DNA of 64,000 nucleotides from JAGVSZ01 sp035456405 (GTDB taxonomy: Bacteria > Pseudomonadota > Gammaproteobacteria > Burkholderiales > SG8-39), in the NCBI GenBank assembly GCA_035456405.1, contig DATIDG010000024.1:62001-126000 (forward strand). The letters are read 5' to 3'. Under the pieces are notes generated by a model that ran no database searches, was not told where the DNA came from, and worked only from the letters and a program-made list of their open reading frames with translations. The translations under genes and the position numbers were made by a program. Below are positions 1 to 8,219 of this stretch, in pieces; positions within the stretch are counted from its first letter, which is position 1; each line of letters starts with the position of its first letter.

Positions 1-87
1 GCACCATGCGTAGCGGTACCCCGCGAGCAGCTCGATCTTGTAGGGGCCCTTCTGGGCGATTGCGGGTTCTTCGGGCGTCTCGGCCAT
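1..87 (-). CDS. CDGSH iron-sulfur domain protein, N-terminal fragment (runs off the window)
   Basis: Only the first 29 codons are visible, reading leftwards from an ATG at 85-87. The peptide has an acidic start (MAETPEEP), then a segment around KGPYKIELLAGYRYAWC. A short 'KGP-Y-v-e-l-AGk-Y-aWC' opening followed by a first Cys is typical of CDGSH (mitoNEET-type) 2Fe-2S proteins, where the next residues would be the remaining Cys and His ligands. Those ligands lie outside the window, so the family call is inferred from the opening motif. It is divergent from the cupin gene at 213, with about 125 bp between them. Function of the bacterial family is mostly redox or Fe-S handling. Confidence 0.55.
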   Translation of the reverse strand, partial: MAETPEEPAIAQKGPYKIELLAGYRYAWC

Positions 88-130
88 CGGTGGACTCTCG
101 CGAAGGAAGCGCGCCGGCGGCAGGTCCGTA

Positions 131-160
131 TTGACCCACGTGGCAGCGTTCGATTATCGT
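131..160 (+). promoter_or_regulatory. candidate sigma-70 promoter for the cupin/TRAP operon
   Basis: TTGACC (131-136) is followed after 18 bp by TATCGT (155-160), 53 bp before the cupin start codon. The -35 box matches consensus at 5 of 6 positions and the -10 box at 4 of 6. It lies in the only non-coding stretch here, between divergent genes. It is a motif match only. Confidence 0.35.
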
Positions 161-212
161 TAATTTCGCATCCTCGTGAAAGCCCGCCGAAGTCCACGCC
201 GAAGGGAGAGCC

Positions 213-893
213 ATGCGCGTCGCGCCGCAAGTCAACGCCGATCCCGACCAGGTCGCGGTCGTGAACACGAACGAGATGGCGTGGGAGCCGACCGAGCACC
301 CGGGCGTCTCGCGCAAGGTCCTCGAGTTCGTCAACGACCCGCGCAAGGGGCGCGAGACCGCGCTTCTCAAGTTCGAGCCGGGCGCAAGGCTGCCCACCGA
401 GACCCTCGTCGACCGGATGGACGTCTTCGTCATCGAGGGCAGCTACGAGGACGGCAATGGCAAGTACGGTCAGCACACCTTCATCCGCAACCAGCCCGGC
501 TACGCCCATACGCCGTCCTCGCAGACCGGCTGCGTGCTCTACGTGAAGTGGCGCGTGCCGATCCGGCCGGGCGGGCAGCGGCTCGTGATCGACGCGAAGA
601 CCGCGCAGTGGACCGCGTTCCCGCACCGCGGCGCGGACGTGCTGCACCTCTATCCGAACGCCGACGGCATCGAGACCGGACGCATGGGCAACGTGCACCC
701 CAACCGCAAGATCCCGTCGCACGACCACTCGATCGGCGAGGAGACGTTCGTGCTCAAGGGCTGCCTTAGCGACGAGTACGCCGCCTACGGCGCCGGCATG
801 TGGTTCCGCATGCCCTGCGGCAAGCCGCACGCGCCCTACACCGAGGCCGACGGCTGCATGATGCTCATCCGCGAGGGCGACCTCGTCTGGTGA
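213..893 (+). CDS. ChrR-type double-cupin protein
   Basis: A 226-aa protein with two cupin-like halves, resembling the cupin part of ChrR anti-sigma factors and related anti-ECF/acetylacetone-dioxygenase-like cupins. The first half (about 30-115) has a weak cupin core. The second half (about 120-226) keeps clear metal ligands: HDHSIGEE near residues 170-177 and a GKPHAP motif near the end. There is no zinc-binding anti-sigma domain at the N terminus and no adjacent sigma factor, so a regulatory ChrR role is unlikely. The start has a good ribosome binding site (GGGAGAG). It is followed 59 bp later by a TRAP transporter, which suggests a catabolic or metabolite-binding job in the same operon. 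Confidence 0.75.
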   Translation: MRVAPQVNADPDQVAVVNTNEMAWEPTEHPGVSRKVLEFVNDPRKGRETALLKFEPGARLPTETLVDRMDVFVIEGSYEDGNGKYGQHTFIRNQPGYAHTPSSQTGCVLYVKWRVPIRPGGQRLVIDAKTAQWTAFPHRGADVLHLYPNADGIETGRMGNVHPNRKIPSHDHSIGEETFVLKGCLSDEYAAYGAGMWFRMPCGKPHAPYTEADGCMMLIREGDLVW

Positions 894-952
894 CGACCGC
901 GCGGCCCCGGCGCACAACGGGGCGAGAAGACCAACCAGGAGGAGGAAACCAG

Positions 953-1960
953 ATGTCACGCGCCACGCGCTCCATCCGCGCGCTCGTCGCCGTTGCCGGG
1001 CTCGCGCTCGGTTCGGCACTGCCCGCGGCCGCCGCCGACTTCACCATGAAGATCGGCTTCGCCACGATGAACGACATCCAGCACCAGTGGGGCACCTGGA
1101 TGAAGGAGGGCGTCGAGGCGCGCTCGAACGGGCGCATCGAGGTGAAGCTCTTCCCCCGCAACCAGCTAGGCACCATCGCGAGCCAAATCGAGGGCACCCA
1201 GCTCGGCACGGTCGAGGCGTTCACGTCGCCCGCGGACTTCTTCGCGGGCGTCGATCCTCGCTTCGGCGCCTTCAGCATCCCGATGCTGTTCAAGGACATG
1301 ACTCACGCCGAGAAGGTGCTGCTCGATCCGGCGATGAACAAGGAGATCCTCGGCCTCGGCGCGGACAAGAACATCCAGATCGTCTCGATCTACACCTTCG
1401 CCTTCGCGCACTACCTCGCGAAGCAGCCGATCCGCCGGATCGACGACTTTAAGGGCAAGAAGCTGCGGGTGAACGCGACCGCGGCGGAGCGCGCGAAGAT
1501 GCGCGTGTTCGGCGCGACCGCCGTGCCGATGGACCTGGCCGAGGTCATCCCCGGGCTCCAGCAGGGGGTCATCGACGGCACGCAGAGCGCAACCGCGGTT
1601 TTCGTCAACCTCAAGTTCAACGAGATCAGCAAGACGCTCACCGAGCTGAACGACACGATGATCGTCTCGGTGGGCGCGCTGAGCCGTGCGTGGCTCGGCA
1701 AGCTCCCTGCGGACCTGCGCCAGATCGTGATCGACGAGGGCGCCAAGATCCAGCCGCGCATGATGGCGCAGTCGCGGACCATCGACGACGGCATGCGCAA
1801 GCGCTGGGCGGAGGCCGGCGGCGAGTTCGTGCGCCTGTCGGCGGACGAGCAGGCGCGCGTGCGGCAGCTCCTCGGTCCGATCGGGGAGGAGGTCACGAAG
1901 GACAATCCCGCGACGAGCGCCTTCTACAAGCGGCTCGCCGCGACCGCGCAGAAGAACTGA
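953..1960 (+). CDS. dctP: TRAP transporter substrate-binding protein, DctP family
   Basis: A 335-aa periplasmic solute receptor. The first 26 or so residues form a Sec signal (RSIRALVAVAGLALGS... ending AAA-D). The mature part shows typical DctP features: an 'FTMKIGFATMNDIQHQWG' opening strand, a central K-G-K-K-LRVNATAAERAKMRVFGA region that includes the Arg expected to bind a carboxylate, and 'QQGVIDGTQSA'. The start at 953 was chosen over more upstream in-frame codons because of an AGGAGGAGG site 8 bp upstream and the signal peptide. It is followed by the two membrane subunits, so substrate is probably an organic acid taken up with a Na+ or H+ gradient. 'dctP' denotes the family, not proven C4-dicarboxylate use. 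Confidence 0.9.
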   Translation: MSRATRSIRALVAVAGLALGSALPAAAADFTMKIGFATMNDIQHQWGTWMKEGVEARSNGRIEVKLFPRNQLGTIASQIEGTQLGTVEAFTSPADFFAGVDPRFGAFSIPMLFKDMTHAEKVLLDPAMNKEILGLGADKNIQIVSIYTFAFAHYLAKQPIRRIDDFKGKKLRVNATAAERAKMRVFGATAVPMDLAEVIPGLQQGVIDGTQSATAVFVNLKFNEISKTLTELNDTMIVSVGALSRAWLGKLPADLRQIVIDEGAKIQPRMMAQSRTIDDGMRKRWAEAGGEFVRLSADEQARVRQLLGPIGEEVTKDNPATSAFYKRLAATAQKN

Positions 1961-1977
1961 GCCGCGCAAGCGCGCCG

Positions 1978-2445
1978 ATGGGCCGGTTCGTCTTCGACAC
2001 GCTGCCCGGCTGGGTCCTCGGCGCGCTGATGCTCGTCGGCATCGCGCTCAACTTCGCCAACGTGGTGAGCCGCCACGTCTTCGGCCAGGCGATCTTCTGG
2101 ACCGAGGAGATCCTCGTCTATCTCACGATTTGGGGCGTGTTCCTCGGAATGGCCGCGATTGCCTACCGCGGCGAGCACCTGAACATGGACCTCTTCTCGG
2201 CGGCGATCCCGAGCCGGTGGCGTGCGCTGCACCGCGGTCTCGTCGCGACGGCCATGCTCGCGGTCTGCGCCTTCGTCGCGGTGCAGTCGTGGCAGACGGT
2301 GACGCTGTTCGCGCAGGCCGGCCAAGTCAGCCTCGCCGCCGGCGTGCCGAAGGCGATCCCGCATGCCGCGCTGCTCGTCGGCTTCGTCCTTACCGCGGCC
2401 GCGGTACTGGTGCGCCTCCGCTCGTATCTAAGCGGCAAGTTCTAG
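1978..2445 (+). CDS. dctQ: TRAP transporter small permease, DctQ family
   Basis: A 155-aa membrane protein with four hydrophobic segments, the usual size and topology of DctQ. Typical motifs include NVVSRHVFGQAIFWTEEI in the first third (the R-x-V-F...W-x-E-E signature) and Y-RGEHLNMDL. It starts 17 bp after dctP with the ATG at 1978; longer upstream in-frame extensions only read through dctP. It partners with DctM in the inner membrane to transport the DctP-bound substrate. Confidence 0.88.
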   Translation: MGRFVFDTLPGWVLGALMLVGIALNFANVVSRHVFGQAIFWTEEILVYLTIWGVFLGMAAIAYRGEHLNMDLFSAAIPSRWRALHRGLVATAMLAVCAFVAVQSWQTVTLFAQAGQVSLAAGVPKAIPHAALLVGFVLTAAAVLVRLRSYLSGKF

Positions 2446-2457
2446 CGGCCTCCGGGC

Positions 2458-3729
2458 ATGACCTGGGTCCTGGCCCTGCTGCCGCTGGCGCTGCTCGCGC
2501 TGGGCTTCCCGTTCTTCGTGATCCTGCTCGCCACGGCGGCGGTCGTGCTTGCCGCGTTCGCGCCGGCGCCGGCGACCGTCGTGCACCAGGTGATGTTCGC
2601 GAGCATCGACAAGTACGCCCTGCTCGCGGTGCCGTTCTTCATCTTCGCCGGCGACCTGATGGGCCGCGGCGGCGTGTCCCGCCGCCTGGTGCGCTGGGTG
2701 ACCTCGGTGATCGGCGGCGTGCGCGGGAGCCTGCCGTTCACCGCCCTCGGGACGGTGACCGTGTTCAGCGCAATCTCGGGATCCACCGCGGCCACGGTCG
2801 CCGCGGTCGGGGGACTCACCTACGACCGGCTGCGCGAGGCGGGCTACAGCGAGCGCTTCTCGTCCGGCCTGCTCATCTCGGCCGCTTCGATCGACAACCT
2901 CATCCCGCCGTCGATCGGGTTCATCCTCTACGGCATCGCCTCGGACACCTCGGTGGTCAAGCTCTTCGCGGCGGGCGCCTTGCCGGGCCTGCTGCTCGCG
3001 GCCTTCTTCGGCGCGTACATCTGGTACTACGCCTGGCGGCGCGGCGAGGGCGCGGGGAAGCGCTTCGAGCTCGGCGAGTTCCTCGCCGCTACCCGGGACG
3101 GCATCTGGTCGATCGCGGCGCCGGTGTTCGTCCTCGGCGGCATCTATGCCGGCATCTTCTCGCCGACCGAGGCGGCGGGAATCGCGTGCGTATACGCGAT
3201 CTTCGTTGTCGTGCTGGTCTACGGGGAGCTCAGCTGGGCCGAGGTGTTCCGCACCGCGTCGCGCTCGATGTACCTCACCGCCCAGGTGTTCGTGATCGTC
3301 GCCTCGGCCGGCGTGTTCTCGTGGCTGCTGACGGTCAACGGCGTGCCGCAGGCCCTGGCCGCGACGGTCACGAGCCTCGCGGTGCCGCCCTGGGCGGTGC
3401 TGCTCGTGATCAACCTGCTGCTGCTCGCGGTCGGCATGTTTCTCGACACCGCGTCGTCGATCCTGGTCCTCACGCCGCTCCTCGTCCCGGTCGCGAAGGC
3501 AATCGGGGTCGATCCGGTGCACTTCGGCGTCATCTTCGTGATGAACCTGAGCATCGGCACGTTCACGCCGCCGTTCGGCATCAACATCTTCGTCGGCCAG
3601 GCGGTCTTTAAGACGCCGCTCTGGACCATCTATCCCGGACTCGTGCCGTTCATCGCTGCCGCCCTCGCGGCATTGATGGTCGTGACCTACACTCCGCAAC
3701 TCTCCCTCTGGATCCTGCGCTTCCTCTGA
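2458..3729 (+). CDS. dctM: TRAP transporter large permease, DctM family
   Basis: A 423-aa polytopic membrane protein of normal DctM length with about 12 hydrophobic segments. Characteristic motifs are FIFAGDLMGRGG near residue 60, SGSTAATVAAVG near 105, LIPPSIGFILYG near 145, SPTEAAGIACVYA near 235, and the C-terminal NLSIGTFTPPFGIN. It forms the transport channel with DctQ. Its stop codon overlaps the start of the next gene (TGATG at 3727-3731), so the amidohydrolase is translationally coupled and probably acts on the imported compound. Confidence 0.92.
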   Translation: MTWVLALLPLALLALGFPFFVILLATAAVVLAAFAPAPATVVHQVMFASIDKYALLAVPFFIFAGDLMGRGGVSRRLVRWVTSVIGGVRGSLPFTALGTVTVFSAISGSTAATVAAVGGLTYDRLREAGYSERFSSGLLISAASIDNLIPPSIGFILYGIASDTSVVKLFAAGALPGLLLAAFFGAYIWYYAWRRGEGAGKRFELGEFLAATRDGIWSIAAPVFVLGGIYAGIFSPTEAAGIACVYAIFVVVLVYGELSWAEVFRTASRSMYLTAQVFVIVASAGVFSWLLTVNGVPQALAATVTSLAVPPWAVLLVINLLLLAVGMFLDTASSILVLTPLLVPVAKAIGVDPVHFGVIFVMNLSIGTFTPPFGINIFVGQAVFKTPLWTIYPGLVPFIAAALAALMVVTYTPQLSLWILRFL

Positions 3730-4736
3730 TGAGTATCGACCACAGCCACGCAACCGCCGTCGACGTCCACGCCCACTGGTACCCGCGCGAGTGGCTGGAT
3801 CTGGTGCGCGAACACGGGCCCGCCCACGGGCTCGAATGGACCGAGGTGCCGGGCAAGGGGCCGCAGTTCAAGGTCGGCCATCTGGCGACCGGGCCGGCCG
3901 GGCCGCTGTTCGTCGATCTCGATGCCCGCCTGGAGGCAATGGATGCGCAAGGCGTGGCGGTGCACGCGCTGTCGCTATCCCAGCCGATGGGATACTGGGC
4001 GGGACGGGAGCTCGGCGCGCGCCTCGCTGCGACGTTCAACGATGCGCTGGTGCGCGCGCACGAGCGCGCACCGACGCGCTTCGTGGGGCTCGCCGCGCTG
4101 CCGATGCAAACGCCCGATCTCGCCGTCAAGGAGGCCGATCGCGCCCGCGCGCTGCCCGGCGTACGCGGCTTCTACGTCGCGACCAACGTCCTCGGCAAGG
4201 ACCTCTCCGACGAGTCGTTCTTTCCCGTCTACGAGCGCATTGAGTCCACCGGCCTGCCGCTCTTCCTGCACCCGATATTCGTGCTGGCGCGCGAGCGCCT
4301 CGAGCGTCATTACCTGACCAACCTCATCGGCAACCCGGTCGAGACCGCGGTCGCCGCCGCGCACCTGATCTTCGGCGGCGTGCTCGACCGCTTCCCGAAG
4401 CTCGACGTCGTGCTGCCGCACGCCGGCGGCGCGTTCCCGTGGCTGGTGGGGCGGCTCAACCGGGGCTGGGAGAAGCGCGCGGACCTCAGGCACATCGCCC
4501 ATTCGCCGCTCGAGTACCTGCGGCGCTTTCACTACGACACGATCGGCTACTCCGACGCCGTCCTGGAGTTCCTCGTGCGCCACGTCGGCGCCGACCGCGT
4601 GCTGATCGGCAGCGACTACTGCTTCCCGATCGCGTACGAGCAGCCGGTGAAAAACGTGATGGAGAACCCGCTGATCGACGACGCGGCGAAGCGCCTCATC
4701 GTCGACGTCAACGCGCGCCGGCTGCTGCGGCTGTAG
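3729..4736 (+). CDS. amidohydrolase (ACMSD / decarboxylase-type, amidohydrolase_2)
   Basis: A 335-aa TIM-barrel metal-dependent hydrolase. Metal-site motifs are in order: VDVHAHWYP at the N terminus (HxH), LFLHPI in the middle, LPHAGG, and IGSDYCFP near the end with the catalytic Asp. This set fits the ACMSD family, which includes aminocarboxymuconate semialdehyde, gamma-resorcylate and other non-oxidative decarboxylases. The start overlaps the dctM stop, so it belongs to the TRAP operon. Exact substrate cannot be read from sequence; an aromatic or unsaturated acid is the best inference given the BenE homologue that follows. Confidence 0.85.
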   Translation: MSIDHSHATAVDVHAHWYPREWLDLVREHGPAHGLEWTEVPGKGPQFKVGHLATGPAGPLFVDLDARLEAMDAQGVAVHALSLSQPMGYWAGRELGARLAATFNDALVRAHERAPTRFVGLAALPMQTPDLAVKEADRARALPGVRGFYVATNVLGKDLSDESFFPVYERIESTGLPLFLHPIFVLARERLERHYLTNLIGNPVETAVAAAHLIFGGVLDRFPKLDVVLPHAGGAFPWLVGRLNRGWEKRADLRHIAHSPLEYLRRFHYDTIGYSDAVLEFLVRHVGADRVLIGSDYCFPIAYEQPVKNVMENPLIDDAAKRLIVDVNARRLLRL

Positions 4737-4744
4737 CGGGCGCG

Positions 4745-5968
4745 ATGCCTCTCGAGAAGCCGGCCGCGCGGCCGCCCTCGCCCCGGCAGGCGCTCGGGGA
4801 GTTCGGCGGCATGTACGCCGTCAACGCTTTCGTCGCGTTCATCTTCGCGGCGTCGGGACCGGTGGCGATCATCCTCGCCGTCGGCACGCGCGGCGGCCTG
4901 AGCGCGGCCGACCTGTCCTCGTGGATCTTCGGTTCCTTCTTCGTGAACGGGTTCATCAGCATCGCGTTCTGCTGGCTGTACCGCCAGCCGCTGGTGTTCT
5001 TCTGGACGATTCCGGGCACGGTGCTCGTCGGACCGGCGCTCGGGCACCTCACGTTCCCCGAGGTCATCGGCGCATTCTTCGCCACTGGAGTCCTCATGCT
5101 GGCGCTGGGCCTGAGCGGCTGGGTGCGGCGCGCGATGGAGGCGGTGCCGATGCCGATCGTCATGGGGATGGTGGCGGGCGTGTTCCTGCGCTTCGGGCTC
5201 GACCTCGTGTATTCGATCCGCGACGACTTCTGGATCGCAGCGCCGATGACCGCGGCGTTCCTTGCGCTCAGCGCATCGCCCCGCCTGGCGCGCTTCATGC
5301 CCCCGCTGATCGGCGCCATGATCGTCGGCGGCGTCCTCGTCGCGGTGCTCGGCCGGTTCGACCCCGCCGGCGCCGCGGGCGCCGCGCTCGCCCGGCCGAA
5401 CTTCTACGTGCCGGTGTTCTCGTGGCAGGCAATCGTCGAGCTGGTGGTGCCGCTGGCGATCACCGTGCTCGTCGTGCAGAACGGGCAGGGCATCGCTGTT
5501 CTGCGCGCTGCCGGTCACCAGCCGCCCATCAACGCGGTCACGGCCGCATGCGGCGCCGGGTCGATCGTGACCGCATTTGTGGGGACGGTCTCCACGTGCC
5601 TGACCGGGCCGGTCAACGCGATCATCTCGTCGTCCGGCGAAAAGCGGCGCCACTACACTGCGGGGATCTTCGTCGGGATCCTCGCGCTCGCATTCGGCCT
5701 CGCGTCGCCGTTCTTCGTGCGGCTGATGCTCGCCACGCCGAAAGCCTTCATCGCGGCCCTCGCCGGGCTGGCCATGCTGCGCGTCCTGCAGACGGCGTTC
5801 ACGATCTCCTTCAAGGACCACTTCACGCTTGGAGCACTGGTCACGTTCCTCGTCACGGTCGCCGACGTAGCGATTCTCAATATCGGTGCGGCATTCTGGG
5901 GCCTCCTTTTCGGGTTCGCCGCCTCGTGGCTGCTCGAGCGCGGGGACTTCGCAGCGGCGCAGAAATAG
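4745..5968 (+). CDS. benE: BenE-type benzoate:H+ symporter family protein
   Basis: A 407-aa membrane protein with about 12 hydrophobic segments. It has the BenE features of a Pro-rich re-entrant region (WTIPGTVLVGPALGHL), VPMPIVMGMVAGVFLRFG, VVQNGQGIAVLRAAGH and the late GTVSTCLTGPVNAI stretch. The family imports benzoate with protons. The gene starts 8 bp after the amidohydrolase stop and ends the operon; a perfect palindrome follows at 5969. BenE specificity was shown for only a few members, so 'aromatic acid or related' is the safe reading. Confidence 0.85.
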   Translation: MPLEKPAARPPSPRQALGEFGGMYAVNAFVAFIFAASGPVAIILAVGTRGGLSAADLSSWIFGSFFVNGFISIAFCWLYRQPLVFFWTIPGTVLVGPALGHLTFPEVIGAFFATGVLMLALGLSGWVRRAMEAVPMPIVMGMVAGVFLRFGLDLVYSIRDDFWIAAPMTAAFLALSASPRLARFMPPLIGAMIVGGVLVAVLGRFDPAGAAGAALARPNFYVPVFSWQAIVELVVPLAITVLVVQNGQGIAVLRAAGHQPPINAVTAACGAGSIVTAFVGTVSTCLTGPVNAIISSSGEKRRHYTAGIFVGILALAFGLASPFFVRLMLATPKAFIAALAGLAMLRVLQTAFTISFKDHFTLGALVTFLVTVADVAILNIGAAFWGLLFGFAASWLLERGDFAAAQK

Positions 5969-5988
5969 CCGCACCCGATCGGGTGCGG
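5969..5988. terminator. perfect 20-bp palindrome directly after benE
   Basis: The stretch beginning CCGCACCCGA is followed immediately by its exact reverse complement, three bases past the benE stop codon. It can form a GC-rich hairpin at the 3' end of the transcript, but no T-run follows. It may be a factor-assisted terminator, an mRNA 3'-end stabiliser or a dimeric protein-binding site. Confidence 0.45.
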
Positions 5989-6013
5989 AGAATGTGCCGA
6001 TCAGCACGCTCGA

Positions 6014-6042
6014 TTGACCCCACTCGTGGAGGCACGTAGCAT
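6014..6042 (+). promoter_or_regulatory. candidate sigma-70 promoter of the mtoX cluster
   Basis: TTGACC (6014-6019) and TAGCAT (6037-6042) are separated by an optimal 17 bp. They lie about 120 bp upstream of the mtoX start, in the gap after the benE hairpin. The -35 box matches at 5 of 6 positions and the -10 box at 4 of 6. The long 5' leader leaves room for other control. Confidence 0.4.
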
Positions 6043-6160
6043 CAGTCGACCCGACGCGTTTGGCGCGACCCAGCGCGGCCAGGGACCAGGATCGATCGGA
6101 CGGCCATCGGCTCGGAGAAGCCGGCGCGCGTCGCCAGCCGTTCCACCAAAGGAGACAGCG

Positions 6161-7495
6161 ATGAGTATCGGACTCAAGCAACGCAAGGTCGCGGTGATCG
6201 GGGCTCTTGCAGTCGTAGCGATGATGGGTGCTGCGCTGGCCGACGAGACCTGCAACTCCCCCTACACGACACGCCTGATCAAGGGTCAGGAGGATTTCGT
6301 CCATGTGTGGACGCTGGGCGTCGAAGGGCTGGGCGACGGATCAGACAAGCTCGTCACGGTGGACGTCAATCCGAAGTCCAAGGGGTACGGCAAAGTCGTC
6401 CACACGCTCTCGGTCGGCGGCCGCGGCGAGGCGCACCACATGGGCTTTACCGACGACCGCAAGTTCCTGTGGGCGGGCGGGCTGGACGACTCGAAGATCC
6501 ACATCTTCGACGTCGGCACCGATCCCTCGAAGCCGAAGCTCGTCAAGACGATCGCCGACCTGCCGCAGAAGACCGGTTTCGTCGGCCCGCACACGTTCTA
6601 CGCGATGCCCGGGCGGATGCTGATCCAGGCGCTGTCCAACAACAAGGACCACGGCGGCCTGACCGGGATGGCGGTGTACAACAACAAGGGGGATTTCGTC
6701 GCGAAGTACGAAATGCCGGCCGGCGAGATCGGCGGCGTGAAGGGCGACGGGTACGGCTACGACCTCGCGATCAACCCGAAGAAGAACGTGCTGCTCACCT
6801 CCAGCTTCACCGGCTGGAACAACTACATGATGGACATGGGCAAGATGGTGAAGGACGCCGAGGCGATGAAACGCTTCGGCACCACGATGGCCGCCTGGGA
6901 CCTCAAGGCGATGAAGCCGAAGCAGATCTTCAGCGTGCCCGGCTCGCCGCTCGAGATCCGCTGGTCGCTCAATCCGAAGGACAACTGGGCGATCACGGCG
7001 ACGGCGCTCACCTCCAAGCTCTGGCTCATCAAGCCCGACGGCAAGGGCGGCTGGCAGGCGAAGGACGTGGCGACGATCGGCGACCCGTCCAAGATCCCGC
7101 TGCCGGTGGACATCTCGATCTCGGCGGACGGCAAGGGGCTCTGGGTCAATACCTTCATGGACGGGACGACCCGGTACTTCGACCTCTCGAACCCGGAGGC
7201 GCCGAAGGAGGTGTACTCGAAGAACACCGGCAAGCAGATCAACATGATCTCGCAGAGCTGGGACGGCAAGCGCGTCTACATCACCTCGTCGCTGCTCGCC
7301 AACTGGGACAAAAAGGGCGATGACAACGAGCAATTCCTCGCCTTGTTCGACTGGAACGGCAAGGAGCTCAAGGAGAAATGGCGCATCGACTTCACTCAGG
7401 AGAAGCTCGGCCGCGCACACCACATGAAGTTCACCGCCAAGCCGGCCGCGAAGAAGGCCGCCGCCGAGCCCGCGCAGGTAGCGGCTGCGCGCTAG
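6161..7495 (+). CDS. mtoX: methanethiol oxidase, selenium-binding-protein (SBP56) family
   Basis: A 444-aa protein with a Sec signal (residues 1-27, cleaved after ALA) and a beta-propeller fold of the SBP56/SELENBP1 family. Bacterial periplasmic members (MtoX) oxidise methanethiol with O2 to formaldehyde, sulfide and H2O2 and need copper. Visible family features are the His pairs GEAHHMGF (H92/H93) and RAHHMKF (H420/H421), GPHTFY (H144), and a Cys at 31 close to the mature N terminus. The start is supported by AAAGGAG 6 bp upstream. The next two genes encode an SCO1/SenC chaperone and a MauG-like protein, the same trio known around mtoX in methylotrophs, which strongly supports the assignment over a generic 'selenium-binding' label. 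Confidence 0.9.
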   Translation: MSIGLKQRKVAVIGALAVVAMMGAALADETCNSPYTTRLIKGQEDFVHVWTLGVEGLGDGSDKLVTVDVNPKSKGYGKVVHTLSVGGRGEAHHMGFTDDRKFLWAGGLDDSKIHIFDVGTDPSKPKLVKTIADLPQKTGFVGPHTFYAMPGRMLIQALSNNKDHGGLTGMAVYNNKGDFVAKYEMPAGEIGGVKGDGYGYDLAINPKKNVLLTSSFTGWNNYMMDMGKMVKDAEAMKRFGTTMAAWDLKAMKPKQIFSVPGSPLEIRWSLNPKDNWAITATALTSKLWLIKPDGKGGWQAKDVATIGDPSKIPLPVDISISADGKGLWVNTFMDGTTRYFDLSNPEAPKEVYSKNTGKQINMISQSWDGKRVYITSSLLANWDKKGDDNEQFLALFDWNGKELKEKWRIDFTQEKLGRAHHMKFTAKPAAKKAAAEPAQVAAAR

Positions 7496-7502
7496 CGACG
7501 CG

Positions 7503-8204
7503 GTGAGCGGCTGGAAGATCGCGGCGGCCCTCGCGGCCGTTGCGATCGTGCTCCCCCAGGCGCCGGCCTTCGCGCATCGCGCGGAGCACAAGCCGGTCGT
7601 CGCCCGCCCGGTGATGGACTACACGCCGCCGCCGGCGGGCACCTACACGCTGCACGTCATCCAGTCCGTGCCCGACGGCCGGGTCGTCGATGCGCGCGGG
7701 CGCGTCCGCAACCTGGCGGCGTACACGCGCGGACGCGTCACGCTCCTCGCGCTCATCTACACCTATTGCACCGAGCCGACCGGCTGCGCGTTCGCCTACG
7801 AGACCCAGCTCGACCTCGGCAAGCGCATCCTCGCCGAACCCGCGTTGCACGGCCGCGCGCAGTTCGTGAGCCTGTCGTTCGACCCCCTCAACGACACGCC
7901 GGAGACGATGCGGCTCTACGGCGGCAAGAACGCGCAGGCCGAAGGACCGCTGCCCTGGCATTTCCTCACCACCGGCTCGGTGCAGGCGCTCAAGCCGATC
8001 CTTGAGGGGCTCGGCCAGGAGATCGAAGTGGAGCTGGACGCGCGCGGCAGGCCGACGCGGACCATCAGCCACATGCTCAAGCTCTTCCTGATCGATCGCG
8101 CCGGGCGCGTGCGGGAGATCTACTCCACCGACTTCCTCCACCCCGAGGCGATGCTGAACGACATCAAGACGCTCGTGCTGGAGGAGGACGGGCAGCGCAA
8201 TTAG
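7503..8204 (+). CDS. SCO1/SenC family copper chaperone of the mtoX cluster
   Basis: A 233-aa thioredoxin-fold protein with an N-terminal signal (cleavage near AFA-H) and a GTG start 7 bp after mtoX. The redox/copper motif reads TYCTEPTGC, giving C-x5-C where classical SCO proteins have C-x3-C. A downstream His lies in DFLHPEAML, where the third copper ligand is expected. SCO proteins deliver Cu to periplasmic or membrane targets. Its position directly after mtoX suggests it loads copper into methanethiol oxidase. The unusual Cys spacing is seen directly; its effect is not known. Confidence 0.85.
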   Translation: MSGWKIAAALAAVAIVLPQAPAFAHRAEHKPVVARPVMDYTPPPAGTYTLHVIQSVPDGRVVDARGRVRNLAAYTRGRVTLLALIYTYCTEPTGCAFAYETQLDLGKRILAEPALHGRAQFVSLSFDPLNDTPETMRLYGGKNAQAEGPLPWHFLTTGSVQALKPILEGLGQEIEVELDARGRPTRTISHMLKLFLIDRAGRVREIYSTDFLHPEAMLNDIKTLVLEEDGQRN

Positions 8205-8219
8205 GCTCGGCGCGCCGCC

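Noticed and set aside
213..893. ChrR anti-sigma factor
   Set aside because: No zinc anti-sigma domain and no adjacent ECF sigma factor; only cupin halves are present.
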